From assembly GCA_021823945.1 (NCBI GenBank), contig JAKALW010000058.1, forward strand, positions 1 to 7,166: a stretch of 7,166 nucleotides of DNA, in the 5' to 3' direction. The position numbers and the translations under genes are program-made. The DNA is from Microcaldota archaeon (GTDB lineage: Archaea > Micrarchaeota > Micrarchaeia > Anstonellales > VGKX01). A model generated the notes under the pieces. The model was not told the DNA's origin. It made no database searches and saw only the letters and a list, made by a program, of their open reading frames with translations. Positions 1 to 6,037 of this stretch are shown here, in pieces (position 1 is the stretch's first letter; the number at the start of each line of letters is the position of its first letter).

Positions 1-397
1 CCGAGCGGAGGTTCGCGGCGACCATCATGAGGAAGTCGGGAAGCACGTCCTCAACGCGGCGCGTCCTGTCATGGACGAGGTAGTAAAGGTGCATGTACAC
101 CAGAATCACAGACGCGATTGCGAAAACTGCCGCGCAAAGGAAGCCTATGGCAGTCATGAACACAAATTCCGAGCCTGTTGCGGTGGAAAGGTCGAAGCCG
201 TAAACGCCAATGTATGGGAATATGCTGAAAGGTATAAGGAATCCCACTATGGAAAACAGTGATATCACGAGGACCATCGAGCCAATCCAGACTTCCGACT
301 CTACCTCAATGCCAGCATGGGCAAGCTTCTTCTCAATGAAGCCCGAGCTGTTTATGTCAAGGACTTTTGAGAATCTTTTGTAAAGTACGTATTTCAA
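1..397 (-). CDS. Second T2SF-type pilus platform membrane protein (TadC/FlaJ-like), partial
   Basis: This is the N-terminal 132 residues of a polytopic membrane protein of the type II secretion F family (PF00482), which forms the inner-membrane platform docked by the assembly ATPase. The frame opens after a stop at 418-416 and has no early ATG. The likely start is TTG at 397-395, preceded at eight bases by a Shine-Dalgarno-like AGGAAGG (412-406). A basic, amphipathic cytoplasmic start (about residues 1-35) is followed by two hydrophobic segments (about 38-60 and 78-106). The next stretch, RRVEDVLPDFLMMVAANLRS, is the classic opening of a T2SF domain, in which an L-P-x-F-L-x-x-x-A-x-N-L-R-S/G helix faces the cytoplasm. 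The rest runs off the window. It starts 13 bases after the first platform gene, so the two are probably cotranscribed and may form a TadB/TadC-like heteromer. Family assignment is firm; the start is inferred. Confidence 0.85.
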   Translation of the reverse strand, partial: MKYVLYKRFSKVLDINSSGFIEKKLAHAGIEVESEVWIGSMVLVISLFSIVGFLIPFSIFPYIGVYGFDLSTATGSEFVFMTAIGFLCAAVFAIASVILVYMHLYYLVHDRTRRVEDVLPDFLMMVAANLRS

Positions 398-405
398 CCA
401 AAAAA

Positions 406-412
406 CCTTCCT
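406..412 (-). promoter_or_regulatory. Shine-Dalgarno-like site deciding a TTG start
   Basis: AGGAAGG lies eight bases upstream of TTG 397-395 and overlaps the stop codon of the preceding gene. No ATG or GTG is available in this frame until well inside the first membrane segment, so this site is the main argument for a TTG start. Confidence 0.5.
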
Positions 413-1346
413 ATATTATGTTCGGCCTCTCCATCTTGATGAAACCTATCAGCGCCAGCTGCAATATGAAGGATAGCATCACCACTCCGAAGAACACGGT
501 CTCGTTTATGCCCAGTATGCCAAACACCGAGAATATCACAAGCACGGTTACGCCGACCGTGGGTATGACGGCCGCTGCAAGGAGGTACAGCAGCACGAGG
601 AAATTCAGCTCCGAGTTGTATTTCTTGATGAGCCCGTACTGGTAATTGACAAGCATTGTCACCATGGACTTGAGCGTGGTGGACAGGTTAGAGCCCGACC
701 TGATGGTGGTCACTATCTGCCACACTGTCTTCTTGAGGTATTGCGAGCGCGTGCGCACAGCCATGTCCTCAAGCGAGTCTATCGTGGACCTGCCAAGCGA
801 AATGTCCTTATACGATTTCTCGAACTCGTCCGAAACCTTGCCATAGCCCGCCACTGCCACATTGCCCATTGCCGCGTACAATGATATGCCCGACTTGACC
901 TGCACCAGTATGTCGCGGACCGCATAGACAAGGTCGCGGTCCACCTGGGATTCGACATTCTTGGCGATTATCCTGGGATAGAACGACAAGAGCAAGAATC
1001 CAAGGACAAAAATCGCCAGGGCCGCGAAAAATGGCGCTATGAATGCCTGTGCCGGCGTGATGGTGGTTGAGAACGACACTGCCACTCCAATAAGGAACCC
1101 GAAAAATGCGGCGTAAGCAAGGGATGACAGGAAAACCGAGACAAGGAACTGGTCCGCGCCGTAAGACTCGATGCCCGCGTCGCGCAGGTCATATTCCACA
1201 AAGGGGAGCAGGCCCTTTAGCCTGTAGCCGATGGGCTTCAGGAACGTGAACCGCCTTTTGACATATTCGGGGTTCACTAATATGAAGGGCACTTTTTGCT
1301 GTTTCATCTTGGTTCCACTCATTTTGCCATATGGCAATGCGCGCAA
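411..1346 (-). CDS. T2SF-type pilus assembly platform membrane protein (TadB/FlaJ-like)
   Basis: This is an integral membrane platform protein of the type II secretion F family, expected to couple the cytoplasmic ATPase to pilin extraction and polymerisation. From the TTG start it has 311 residues. It shows a basic cytoplasmic N-terminus, hydrophobic segments at about 67-92 and 101-122, a cytoplasmic T2SF helical domain (about 135-245), and two C-terminal hydrophobic segments (about 249-276 and 283-304). The T2SF signature is visible as DLVYAVRDILVQVKSGISLY (138-157), with later R-S-G-S-N-L-S acting as the second 'S/T-G-x-x-L' turn. TTG 1346-1344 lies three bases after the ATPase stop and has AAAGGA seven bases upstream. 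ATG 1322 and ATG 1307 are alternatives with weaker ribosome sites. It is followed by a second T2SF gene, so the platform is encoded by two proteins, as in Tad systems. Family certain, start uncertain. Confidence 0.9.
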   Translation of the reverse strand: MRALPYGKMSGTKMKQQKVPFILVNPEYVKRRFTFLKPIGYRLKGLLPFVEYDLRDAGIESYGADQFLVSVFLSSLAYAAFFGFLIGVAVSFSTTITPAQAFIAPFFAALAIFVLGFLLLSFYPRIIAKNVESQVDRDLVYAVRDILVQVKSGISLYAAMGNVAVAGYGKVSDEFEKSYKDISLGRSTIDSLEDMAVRTRSQYLKKTVWQIVTTIRSGSNLSTTLKSMVTMLVNYQYGLIKKYNSELNFLVLLYLLAAAVIPTVGVTVLVIFSVFGILGINETVFFGVVMLSFILQLALIGFIKMERPNII

Positions 1347-1349
1347 AGC

Positions 1350-3092
1350 CTAGTCCTTTGCGAGTATCGAGTCCGGCTTCTTCTTTTTCAAAGCCGCGTT
1401 CATGACCTCGTCAGGATTGGTGTAATATGCGTTGAACACCGCGCCCACCTGGGAAATGTCGTCGAGCTTGTTGGCCTTCATCCAGTCGAGTATGCCTGCC
1501 CGGGACTTGATTTCCTCGTCAATTTCGCGCTCAGTCATGCCTGTGTGCAAGTTGAGCTCGTTGTAAAACTTGGTGGCTGGGGCGATTTTGTCAAACGTGT
1601 CCGACCTGGGCCTCCACCTGTATATGATGTTGGGCGTCAACTCGTTGGACTGCGAGCCGGAAACGACTTCCGATATCTCAAGCGTGCGCCTGAGGTTTTT
1701 CCTCCTGTCCCTGTACTGGACCACCAGGAGGTGGAGCGAGCTGAGCTCCGCGGGCGGTATGGCTATGGGCGGCTGGGTGAGCCTGCGCAGCACCTGCGCG
1801 GACGTGTCCGCGTGCATTGTGGAATATGTGGAATGCCCGGTGTGCATTGCCTCGAAAAGCACCTCCGCCTCGGGGGCGCGCCTCATTTCGCCCAGGATGA
1901 TGCGGTCCGGCCTCATGCGAAGCGAAGTCACCAGAAGGTCGAGCATCGAGACCTCGCCAAGCCCTTCCGCATTAGGATTCCTCGTGATGAGCGGTATCCA
2001 GTTCCACTGGTGCTCGGGAAGCATGATTTCCCTGGTGTCCTCGATAGTGATAATCCTCTGGTTTGGCGGGAAGAAGGCGCAAAGCGCGTTGAGGGCGCTT
2101 GTCTTGCCCGACGCAGTGCCGCCAGCCACTATGACGTTGAGCTCGTAATGGAACGCTATCCAGAGAAGCGCGGCCATTTCCGAGGTCATCGTGTTCGACC
2201 TGTCCGAAAGCAGGCTGATGATTGTCCACGGGTTCCTTGCAAAACGCCTGATTGTTATGGTGTTGCCATGGGATGAAATGGGCGACAGGGTGGCGCAGAC
2301 ACGGTCGCCGGACTCGAGCCGCGCGTCCATGATTGGGTTCAGGACTGCTATCTGCCTGCCGACTTTCCTGCCTATCTGGGACGCGAAGTTCAGGATTTCC
2401 TCCTCGTTCGGGAGGTAAAGGTTGGTGCGCAGCCACCCGAATTTCCTGTGGTAGACGGATATGGGGGTCGTGGCGTTGTTTATGGCAATTTCCTCAAGGC
2501 TGTCGTCATGCGTGAGGACGTCGATTTCGCCAAGCCCGAACATCCTGTGCAGCAAAAGGCCCGCAAACAGGTTCGTGCTCAGGTCGTCGAACTGGAAGTT
2601 CTTCAGGTACGCCATGGTGTTCTTGAAGAAAAGATTCTTCATTGCAGTTGTCTTCTCAAGGTCCGAATACTCGACGCTCATTGCCGGCATCTTGTTGGAC
2701 AGTTCGTCGCGTATCTGGTCGAGGAATGCCCGCGTAGGGTATGTCAGCCCCTCGAATTCAACCATGTAATATGAAGACTCGTTGAGCTGGGCTATCTTGA
2801 TGTTAGCCGGCACGAAGTCCGCCTCTATGGAGTATGCGTCCAGGACCGCGGCTTTGTCTATGGGCGGCTCGGCTGGCGGGTCCTGGTATGTGACAGGGCG
2901 CGGCGTCACGTATGGCTTTTGCAGTATGTTGAGTGGATAATGCACCTCGACAAGCTTCGCCTTTTCAAGTAGGGATGCCATGTATTCCGCTGACGTGCTC
3001 GAGATTTTGAGAGTTGAGGCAAGGAAAACAATGCTTGGCCGCTTCCTGGCGCGGACTATGTCCATGAACGAGTCGACGGTTGTGTGCAACAT
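1350..3092 (-). CDS. Type II/IV secretion-pilus assembly ATPase (TadA/FlaI-like) with N-terminal winged-helix-like domain
   Basis: This is the cytoplasmic hexameric ATPase that drives pilus or pseudopilus assembly (GspE/VirB11 superfamily, PF00437). Numbering is from ATG 3092 (580 residues); GTG 3101 would add three. Residues 8-58 resemble a winged helix, ending in an L-V-E-V-H-Y-P-L strand. A linker and N-terminal domain (about 85-290) carry the D-x-S-L-E-E-I-A-I-N and R-x-E-S-G-D-R-V motifs usual before the ATPase core. The core has Walker A GGTASGKT (324-331), the Asp box ITIEDTREI (348-356), Walker B RPDRIILGEMR (394-404, Glu402) and the His box HTGHSTYSTMHAD (417-429), so all catalytic elements are intact. 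The C-terminal tail of about 110 residues is mostly helical, with an acidic/basic patch. It directly precedes two T2SF platform genes. The start is supported by a TATA-like element centred about 30 bases upstream, which would suit a leaderless transcript. Function is firm; the exact filament served is inferred. Confidence 0.95.
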   Translation of the reverse strand: MLHTTVDSFMDIVRARKRPSIVFLASTLKISSTSAEYMASLLEKAKLVEVHYPLNILQKPYVTPRPVTYQDPPAEPPIDKAAVLDAYSIEADFVPANIKIAQLNESSYYMVEFEGLTYPTRAFLDQIRDELSNKMPAMSVEYSDLEKTTAMKNLFFKNTMAYLKNFQFDDLSTNLFAGLLLHRMFGLGEIDVLTHDDSLEEIAINNATTPISVYHRKFGWLRTNLYLPNEEEILNFASQIGRKVGRQIAVLNPIMDARLESGDRVCATLSPISSHGNTITIRRFARNPWTIISLLSDRSNTMTSEMAALLWIAFHYELNVIVAGGTASGKTSALNALCAFFPPNQRIITIEDTREIMLPEHQWNWIPLITRNPNAEGLGEVSMLDLLVTSLRMRPDRIILGEMRRAPEAEVLFEAMHTGHSTYSTMHADTSAQVLRRLTQPPIAIPPAELSSLHLLVVQYRDRRKNLRRTLEISEVVSGSQSNELTPNIIYRWRPRSDTFDKIAPATKFYNELNLHTGMTEREIDEEIKSRAGILDWMKANKLDDISQVGAVFNAYYTNPDEVMNAALKKKKPDSILAKD

Positions 3093-3115
3093 GATTCTCA
3101 CTTTGTTTCCAGACC

Positions 3116-3128
3116 TTTATTAATATTT
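3116..3128 (-). promoter_or_regulatory. Possible archaeal TATA box for the ATPase/platform genes
   Basis: The minus strand reads AAATATTAATAAA, the only strongly AT-rich run in the 130-base gap between the last pilin gene and the ATPase. Its centre lies about 30 bases before ATG 3092 and 21 before GTG 3101. Archaeal TATA boxes sit about 26 bases upstream of the transcript start, so a transcript would begin at or next to the start codon (leaderless). No clear purine-rich BRE is seen. This is inference from spacing and composition only. Confidence 0.4.
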
Positions 3129-3131
3129 ACT

Positions 3132-3154
3132 GGCGGCTCCAGGGAAATGCCGCC
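3132..3154 (-). other. Possible RNA hairpin between the pilin and ATPase genes
   Basis: GGCGGC (3132-3137) and GCCGCC (3149-3154) form a perfect six-base inverted repeat with an 11-base loop, just upstream of the TATA-like run. A second GCCGCC in the other copy of the direct repeat (3178-3183) could pair with the same arm instead. It might protect or end the pilin transcript, but no oligo-T tract follows, so a standard archaeal terminator is not shown. Confidence 0.3.
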
Positions 3155-3193
3155 TTGCAAGCTTCTGTCAGGGAAATGCCGCCTTGCATGCTT
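3140..3193. repeat. Two direct 25-bp repeats in the intergenic gap
   Basis: Two copies, at 3140-3164 and 3169-3193, begin CAGGGAAATGCCGCCTTGCA and end GCTT. They differ at one base (A in the first, T in the second) and are four bases apart, giving a 29-base period. They lie between the pilin stop (3222) and the TATA-like element (3128), where paired operator or regulator sites could sit. A simple local duplication explains them equally well. Confidence 0.85.
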
Positions 3194-3221
3194 GGATTTG
3201 CATAATGCGGATTCCCGCGAT

Positions 3222-4283
3222 TCACTGGTACCCGCCAACAGACGAGTTCCTGGAAAATGAAATCAGGCTGAATTCCACTGCCACGTCGGGCACTGGCGCG
3301 AACGGGCTTTGCGCGTAGGCTGCGTAATTCCCCGGCGAGTCCGACATGTTGGTCCTGATGAGATAGGTGCAGTTTGCCGCGTTCGTGAAAGACACGCGGA
3401 CGCCCGACGCGCCGGACCACGCGTTTGAGAACTCCACGTCCAAAATGCCCCCGCCGGAAAGCATGAAAGACGCGCGCGGTGAAAGCGCGTAGGAGGAGTT
3501 GGCATACTGCGACACCGCCGAGTTAGCCGAGGCCACCTGGACCCTGAAATTCGTGCAAGCCGCGCCGCAGGAGCCGTTGGCAAGGCTCAAAGGCACTGCA
3601 GTGATGTTATTTGACGGGCACGAAACCTGGACAGACTGCGTGTCGACTGCACTTGAGCCCGGGAAAGTGAAATAGTGCCTGCCCACGGCGGCAGACGACT
3701 GATTGAAATAGTACCTGATGTTGTTTCCCAGATAGTTTGTCGGGACGCTGAAATTGTCCATGCAGAAATACTTCATGTTTGCCCCGAACTGGGAAAGCGA
3801 GGCATTGAGGCTTGAATTTGCCCTTGACAGGTTGGAAAAGCTGCCTGTGAAATATGCCGAATAATTGCCAAACGCGCCGCTGGCGGACAGGTTCACAAAC
3901 GGGCTTGCGGAGATGCCGGCAGTGCAGTTTTGCGTGAAATTGCCGGAGTATGCCTGGGAAAAGAATTCCGAATAGCCCGCATGGTAGTAAATCCAGGTTG
4001 TGCCGTTTGGCTGCGCCGATAGGTATGACGCATTGAGCCCCATATGTCGCAGGTTGGACGCTATGTTGTCATATGCATATGAGACTGTTTCCATTGGGTA
4101 GAGCCCGCGCATGGATATCAAAAGGGAGTTGGTCTGCTGCGAGTATTCATATGCCAGCAGCACAAGCGAGGAAATTATGAGTATTGTCGAAAGCGTGTAA
4201 ACAAAGCCCTTGCCAATGCCGCTACTGCCAATGCCGCACTTGCCAATGCCGCACTTGCCAATGCTTTTTCCAAATCCAGCCAT
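3222..4283 (-). CDS. Large pilin/pseudopilin-like membrane-anchored surface protein with repeat leader
   Basis: From ATG 4283 the product has 353 residues. A Gly/Ile/Lys/Cys repeat leader (7-26) ends in K-G, followed at once by a hydrophobic helix, FVYTLSTILIISSLVLLAYE (27-46). This is the layout of an archaeal class III signal, with likely peptidase cleavage G26|F27. The usual Glu at +5 is absent (Leu). The ectodomain is Asn/Ser/Ala/Tyr rich, with 17 N-x-S/T sequons and six cysteines, suggesting a heavily glycosylated, disulfide-bonded exterior. No named domain was recognised. ATG 4283 starts five bases after the stop of the preceding gene and has GTGAT in ribosome-site position; the GTG further up (4316) is less likely. 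It is the last and largest of four pilin-like genes and may be a minor pilin, a tip protein or the anchor of the filament. Membrane anchoring is well supported; the filament role is inferred. Confidence 0.8.
   Translation of the reverse strand: MAGFGKSIGKCGIGKCGIGSSGIGKGFVYTLSTILIISSLVLLAYEYSQQTNSLLISMRGLYPMETVSYAYDNIASNLRHMGLNASYLSAQPNGTTWIYYHAGYSEFFSQAYSGNFTQNCTAGISASPFVNLSASGAFGNYSAYFTGSFSNLSRANSSLNASLSQFGANMKYFCMDNFSVPTNYLGNNIRYYFNQSSAAVGRHYFTFPGSSAVDTQSVQVSCPSNNITAVPLSLANGSCGAACTNFRVQVASANSAVSQYANSSYALSPRASFMLSGGGILDVEFSNAWSGASGVRVSFTNAANCTYLIRTNMSDSPGNYAAYAQSPFAPVPDVAVEFSLISFSRNSSVGGYQ
4206..4265 (-). repeat. In-frame 4 x 15-bp tandem repeat in a pilin leader
   Basis: Four head-to-tail 15-base units based on GGCATTGGCAAGTGC encode SIGKC, GIGKC, GIGSS and GIGKG. 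The second unit matches the consensus exactly, the first differs at one base, and the third and fourth diverge in their last six bases. The array occupies residues 7-26 of the 353-residue pilin-like protein, immediately before the membrane helix. The unit is a multiple of three, so copy-number change by slippage would keep the frame. Confidence 0.9.
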
Positions 4284-4288
4284 GGGAA

Positions 4289-4909
4289 TCACTGCTGCAC
4301 AGAGTCCTTGTACCACAATGTCAGGGACGCAGTTCCGTAAGAATATGATTGTGAAGTATTGGCAGTCAGGTTGATGTTCGACTGGGTCGAATTCTTGTAA
4401 TACGTGATGTTGGAGTATGAGCTTGCAAGCACTATTAAGCGGTTCGTGACTGCGTAATCCCCGCCAGTAAGGGAACAGCCCTCCTTGTACAAGGGCCCAA
4501 ATGGCGAGGACGAGTTGGCAAGCCTGAATTCAAGCTTTGCGCAATACCTGGACGGGATGGCATTGATTGCCGACTGGGCAAGAACTTGCGAAAAAGTCTC
4601 GTTAATGACAGTTATGTTGGTTACGCGGGTGAAATTCCCAACCGACGCCTGGGACAGGGATTTCAGGGACGGCGTGAATATGAACCCCCCGGTTTTCTCG
4701 TTCACGGCCAGGAAGTCCATTGAATATTTTGACAGGCGGATGCTTGAGAACTGGTCGACCTGCGCCAGCTGGACATAATAGTATATTATGTAGGCCGCGA
4801 TGAAAAGCACCGAGAGCGCGAACACAGCCTCGAAAGTGAGGATGAAGCCCTGCCTTGGCCTGCCCTTTGGAAGCGCCTGGGGCGCAAATGCATTTCCCAT
4901 TCGAATCAT
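4289..4909 (-). CDS. Pilin-like protein with class III signal (Q-G|FILTFE type)
   Basis: From ATG 4909 the product has 206 residues. A basic proline-containing leader ends RPRQG (17-21), followed by FILTFEAVFALSVLFIAAYI, a pilin-type hydrophobic helix. Predicted cleavage is G21|F22, with Glu27 at +6 rather than the usual +5. The ectodomain of about 155 residues has eight N-x-S/T sequons, clustered near the C-terminus, and a cysteine pair 21 residues apart that could form a disulfide loop. The chosen start gives an ATGA four-base overlap with the preceding stop, typical of translational coupling; ATG 4927 and ATG 4900 are alternatives. It sits third among four pilin-like genes upstream of a pilus ATPase and two platform genes, so a filament subunit or pseudopilin is likely. 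Which subunit is major cannot be told from sequence. Confidence 0.82.
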   Translation of the reverse strand: MIRMGNAFAPQALPKGRPRQGFILTFEAVFALSVLFIAAYIIYYYVQLAQVDQFSSIRLSKYSMDFLAVNEKTGGFIFTPSLKSLSQASVGNFTRVTNITVINETFSQVLAQSAINAIPSRYCAKLEFRLANSSSPFGPLYKEGCSLTGGDYAVTNRLIVLASSYSNITYYKNSTQSNINLTANTSQSYSYGTASLTLWYKDSVQQ

Positions 4910-5544
4910 CCGTATTTCACGGCCCATGCCTGGACAATGAGCGTGGACGCCGTATTGTTATATACCACCGGGCGCTCGACCACATACCCGATTAGCGTGG
5001 TGTTGTTGAATGACAATGGCGCGGCCTCGCCAAAGGAATATGGCGTGGCATTGCCGGTTTCCACGTCGAAGCGGAACCCCAGGTTGCCCACGCCAAGGAT
5101 TTCCTTCACGCGCGCGTACTGGGTGGCGTTTGCAAGCGGGGTGTTATACGCCTGCAATGCCGCGAGCTTTTGCGCGCTTAGGACATTCCTCTCGCTCGCA
5201 ATCCCAATGGACAGCGTGGAATTGAGGGGGTAGTATTCCCAGTCCGCGGGAACGCCCTGCGTCTGGACGAGGCTGTCGGACGCGAAAAGCGCAGCCTGCT
5301 CTATTGAGGACGCCTGCCTGCTGTTGCCTATCTGCCCGTTGGTCGTGCCCCAGACATAAAGGCACATGAGTATGATTGCCGTGAACGCTGCCAGGGATAT
5401 GACAAGGTCGTTTGAGAGTATCTGCCCTTTCCTGCACGCTCTTGCGGATTTGGGCAGGCGACCGGAATGCCCCTTGCTGAAGTTGGCTGAGCTGCGCGTG
5501 GCGCAGTGCATTGCATTTTGGGATTGCGTTTGGGGCTTAGGCAT
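4906..5544 (-). CDS. Pilin-like protein with class III signal (R-K-G|Q type)
   Basis: From ATG 5544 the product has 212 residues. A long Lys/Arg-rich leader of 40 residues ends RKG, followed by Q-I-L-S-N-D-L-V-I-S-L and a hydrophobic helix (about 45-66). Predicted cleavage is G40|Q41, the K-G|Q arrangement typical of archaeal class III signals (PF04021), with Asp46 at +6 in place of Glu at +5. The ectodomain has about six N-x-S/T sequons and no cysteine beyond the helix, unlike its downstream neighbours. GAGGA lies six bases before ATG 5544, making this start better than TTG 5550. It overlaps the preceding gene by eight bases and the following one by four, implying coupled translation. The role is inferred from context: a filament subunit or minor pseudopilin assembled by the ATPase and T2SF proteins encoded downstream. 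Confidence 0.82.
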   Translation of the reverse strand: MPKPQTQSQNAMHCATRSSANFSKGHSGRLPKSARACRKGQILSNDLVISLAAFTAIILMCLYVWGTTNGQIGNSRQASSIEQAALFASDSLVQTQGVPADWEYYPLNSTLSIGIASERNVLSAQKLAALQAYNTPLANATQYARVKEILGVGNLGFRFDVETGNATPYSFGEAAPLSFNNTTLIGYVVERPVVYNNTASTLIVQAWAVKYG

Positions 5545-6025
5545 TTTCAATCCTCACAGTTCCATTGAGCATGTAAATCCTGGCATTCGAATTGAGAGTG
5601 AAATTGGACGCGTTGGTGAACTGCATCCTGCTTGTGGGCGTGGCAAAGGCATACATCGTGTAGTTCGTGGTTATGACTATCATGTGGTCCTCCACGCTTG
5701 CGATGCCGTAGGACGGACCGGGCACGAAAACAGTAAGCGAGGACCCCTCGCCGGAGTCGCTTATGTGCGACACGGCAGCAGCAAGAACCCTTGCCGACTG
5801 CTCGGCCTCGTCCGTGTGCCGCGACACTGCCACCCAGTCGTAAAAAATCGAGCTTATCACAAGCGCAGAGAGGAGCACCATGAACAGGAAGGAGACTATC
5901 ATGACGAATTCCACTGTTACCTGGCCCTTGCGCCGCCCTGGCGCCGGGGGCGGCATGCGGCCGTGGCGAGCAAGGTGGCTGCCAGGCCTTTCCAGCCGCT
6001 GCAAGCTTTTGGATTCGGTTTCCAT
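5537..6025 (-). CDS. TadE/class III pilin-like protein with canonical K-G|QVTVEF signal
   Basis: From ATG 6025 the product has 162 residues. The basic leader ends GRRKG (30-34), followed by QVTVEFVMIVSFLFMVLLSA. This is a textbook archaeal class III prepilin signal: cleavage G34|Q35 and Glu39 at +5, the residue that in type IV pilins pairs with the N-terminus of the next subunit. The G-Q-x-x-V-E-F pattern also resembles TadE-family pseudopilins. The short ectodomain of about 100 residues has four N-x-S/T sequons and no cysteine, and it reads as mainly beta strand. GTG 6034 could extend the start by three residues; ATG 5956 would leave a compact eleven-residue leader and cannot be excluded. 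It follows the LamG surface-protein gene by 12 bases. With the only canonical Glu5 of the four, it is the best candidate for the main structural subunit, but this is inference. Confidence 0.85.
   Translation of the reverse strand: METESKSLQRLERPGSHLARHGRMPPPAPGRRKGQVTVEFVMIVSFLFMVLLSALVISSIFYDWVAVSRHTDEAEQSARVLAAAVSHISDSGEGSSLTVFVPGPSYGIASVEDHMIVITTNYTMYAFATPTSRMQFTNASNFTLNSNARIYMLNGTVRIENA
5551..5555 (-). promoter_or_regulatory. Shine-Dalgarno site deciding the ATG 5544 start
   Basis: GAGGA within the end of the upstream pilin gene lies six bases before ATG 5544. The other candidate start, TTG 5550, would abut this site directly, so the ATG is preferred. Confidence 0.5.
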
Positions 6026-6037
6026 TTGGACCACAGT

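Noticed and set aside
1296..2276. A long plus-strand open frame opposite the ATPase gene
   Set aside because: Its product is rich in Arg, His and Val with no recognisable domain. It lies exactly antisense to the ATPase core, whose motifs are unmistakable, and such shadow frames are expected from the codon bias.
1350..3092. ATPase considered as archaellum FlaI or a VirB11 conjugation ATPase
   Set aside because: The core motifs alone do not separate these, but the class III pilin genes and two T2SF platform genes argue against conjugation, and the lack of FlaF/G/H genes argues against an archaellum.
3140..3193. The two 25-bp repeats considered as a minimal CRISPR array
   Set aside because: The spacer would be only four bases, there are just two units and no cas gene is nearby; a tandem duplication or operator pair fits better.
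3127..3420. Minus-strand frame reading through the intergenic direct repeats into the pilin gene
   Set aside because: It is out of frame with the pilin-like protein and owes its length to the repeat. There is no start context and no similarity to a known protein.
4070..4084. CATATGCATATG palindrome inside the large pilin gene
   Set aside because: It arises from alternating Ala/Tyr codons (Y-A-Y) within coding sequence, with no promoter or regulatory setting.
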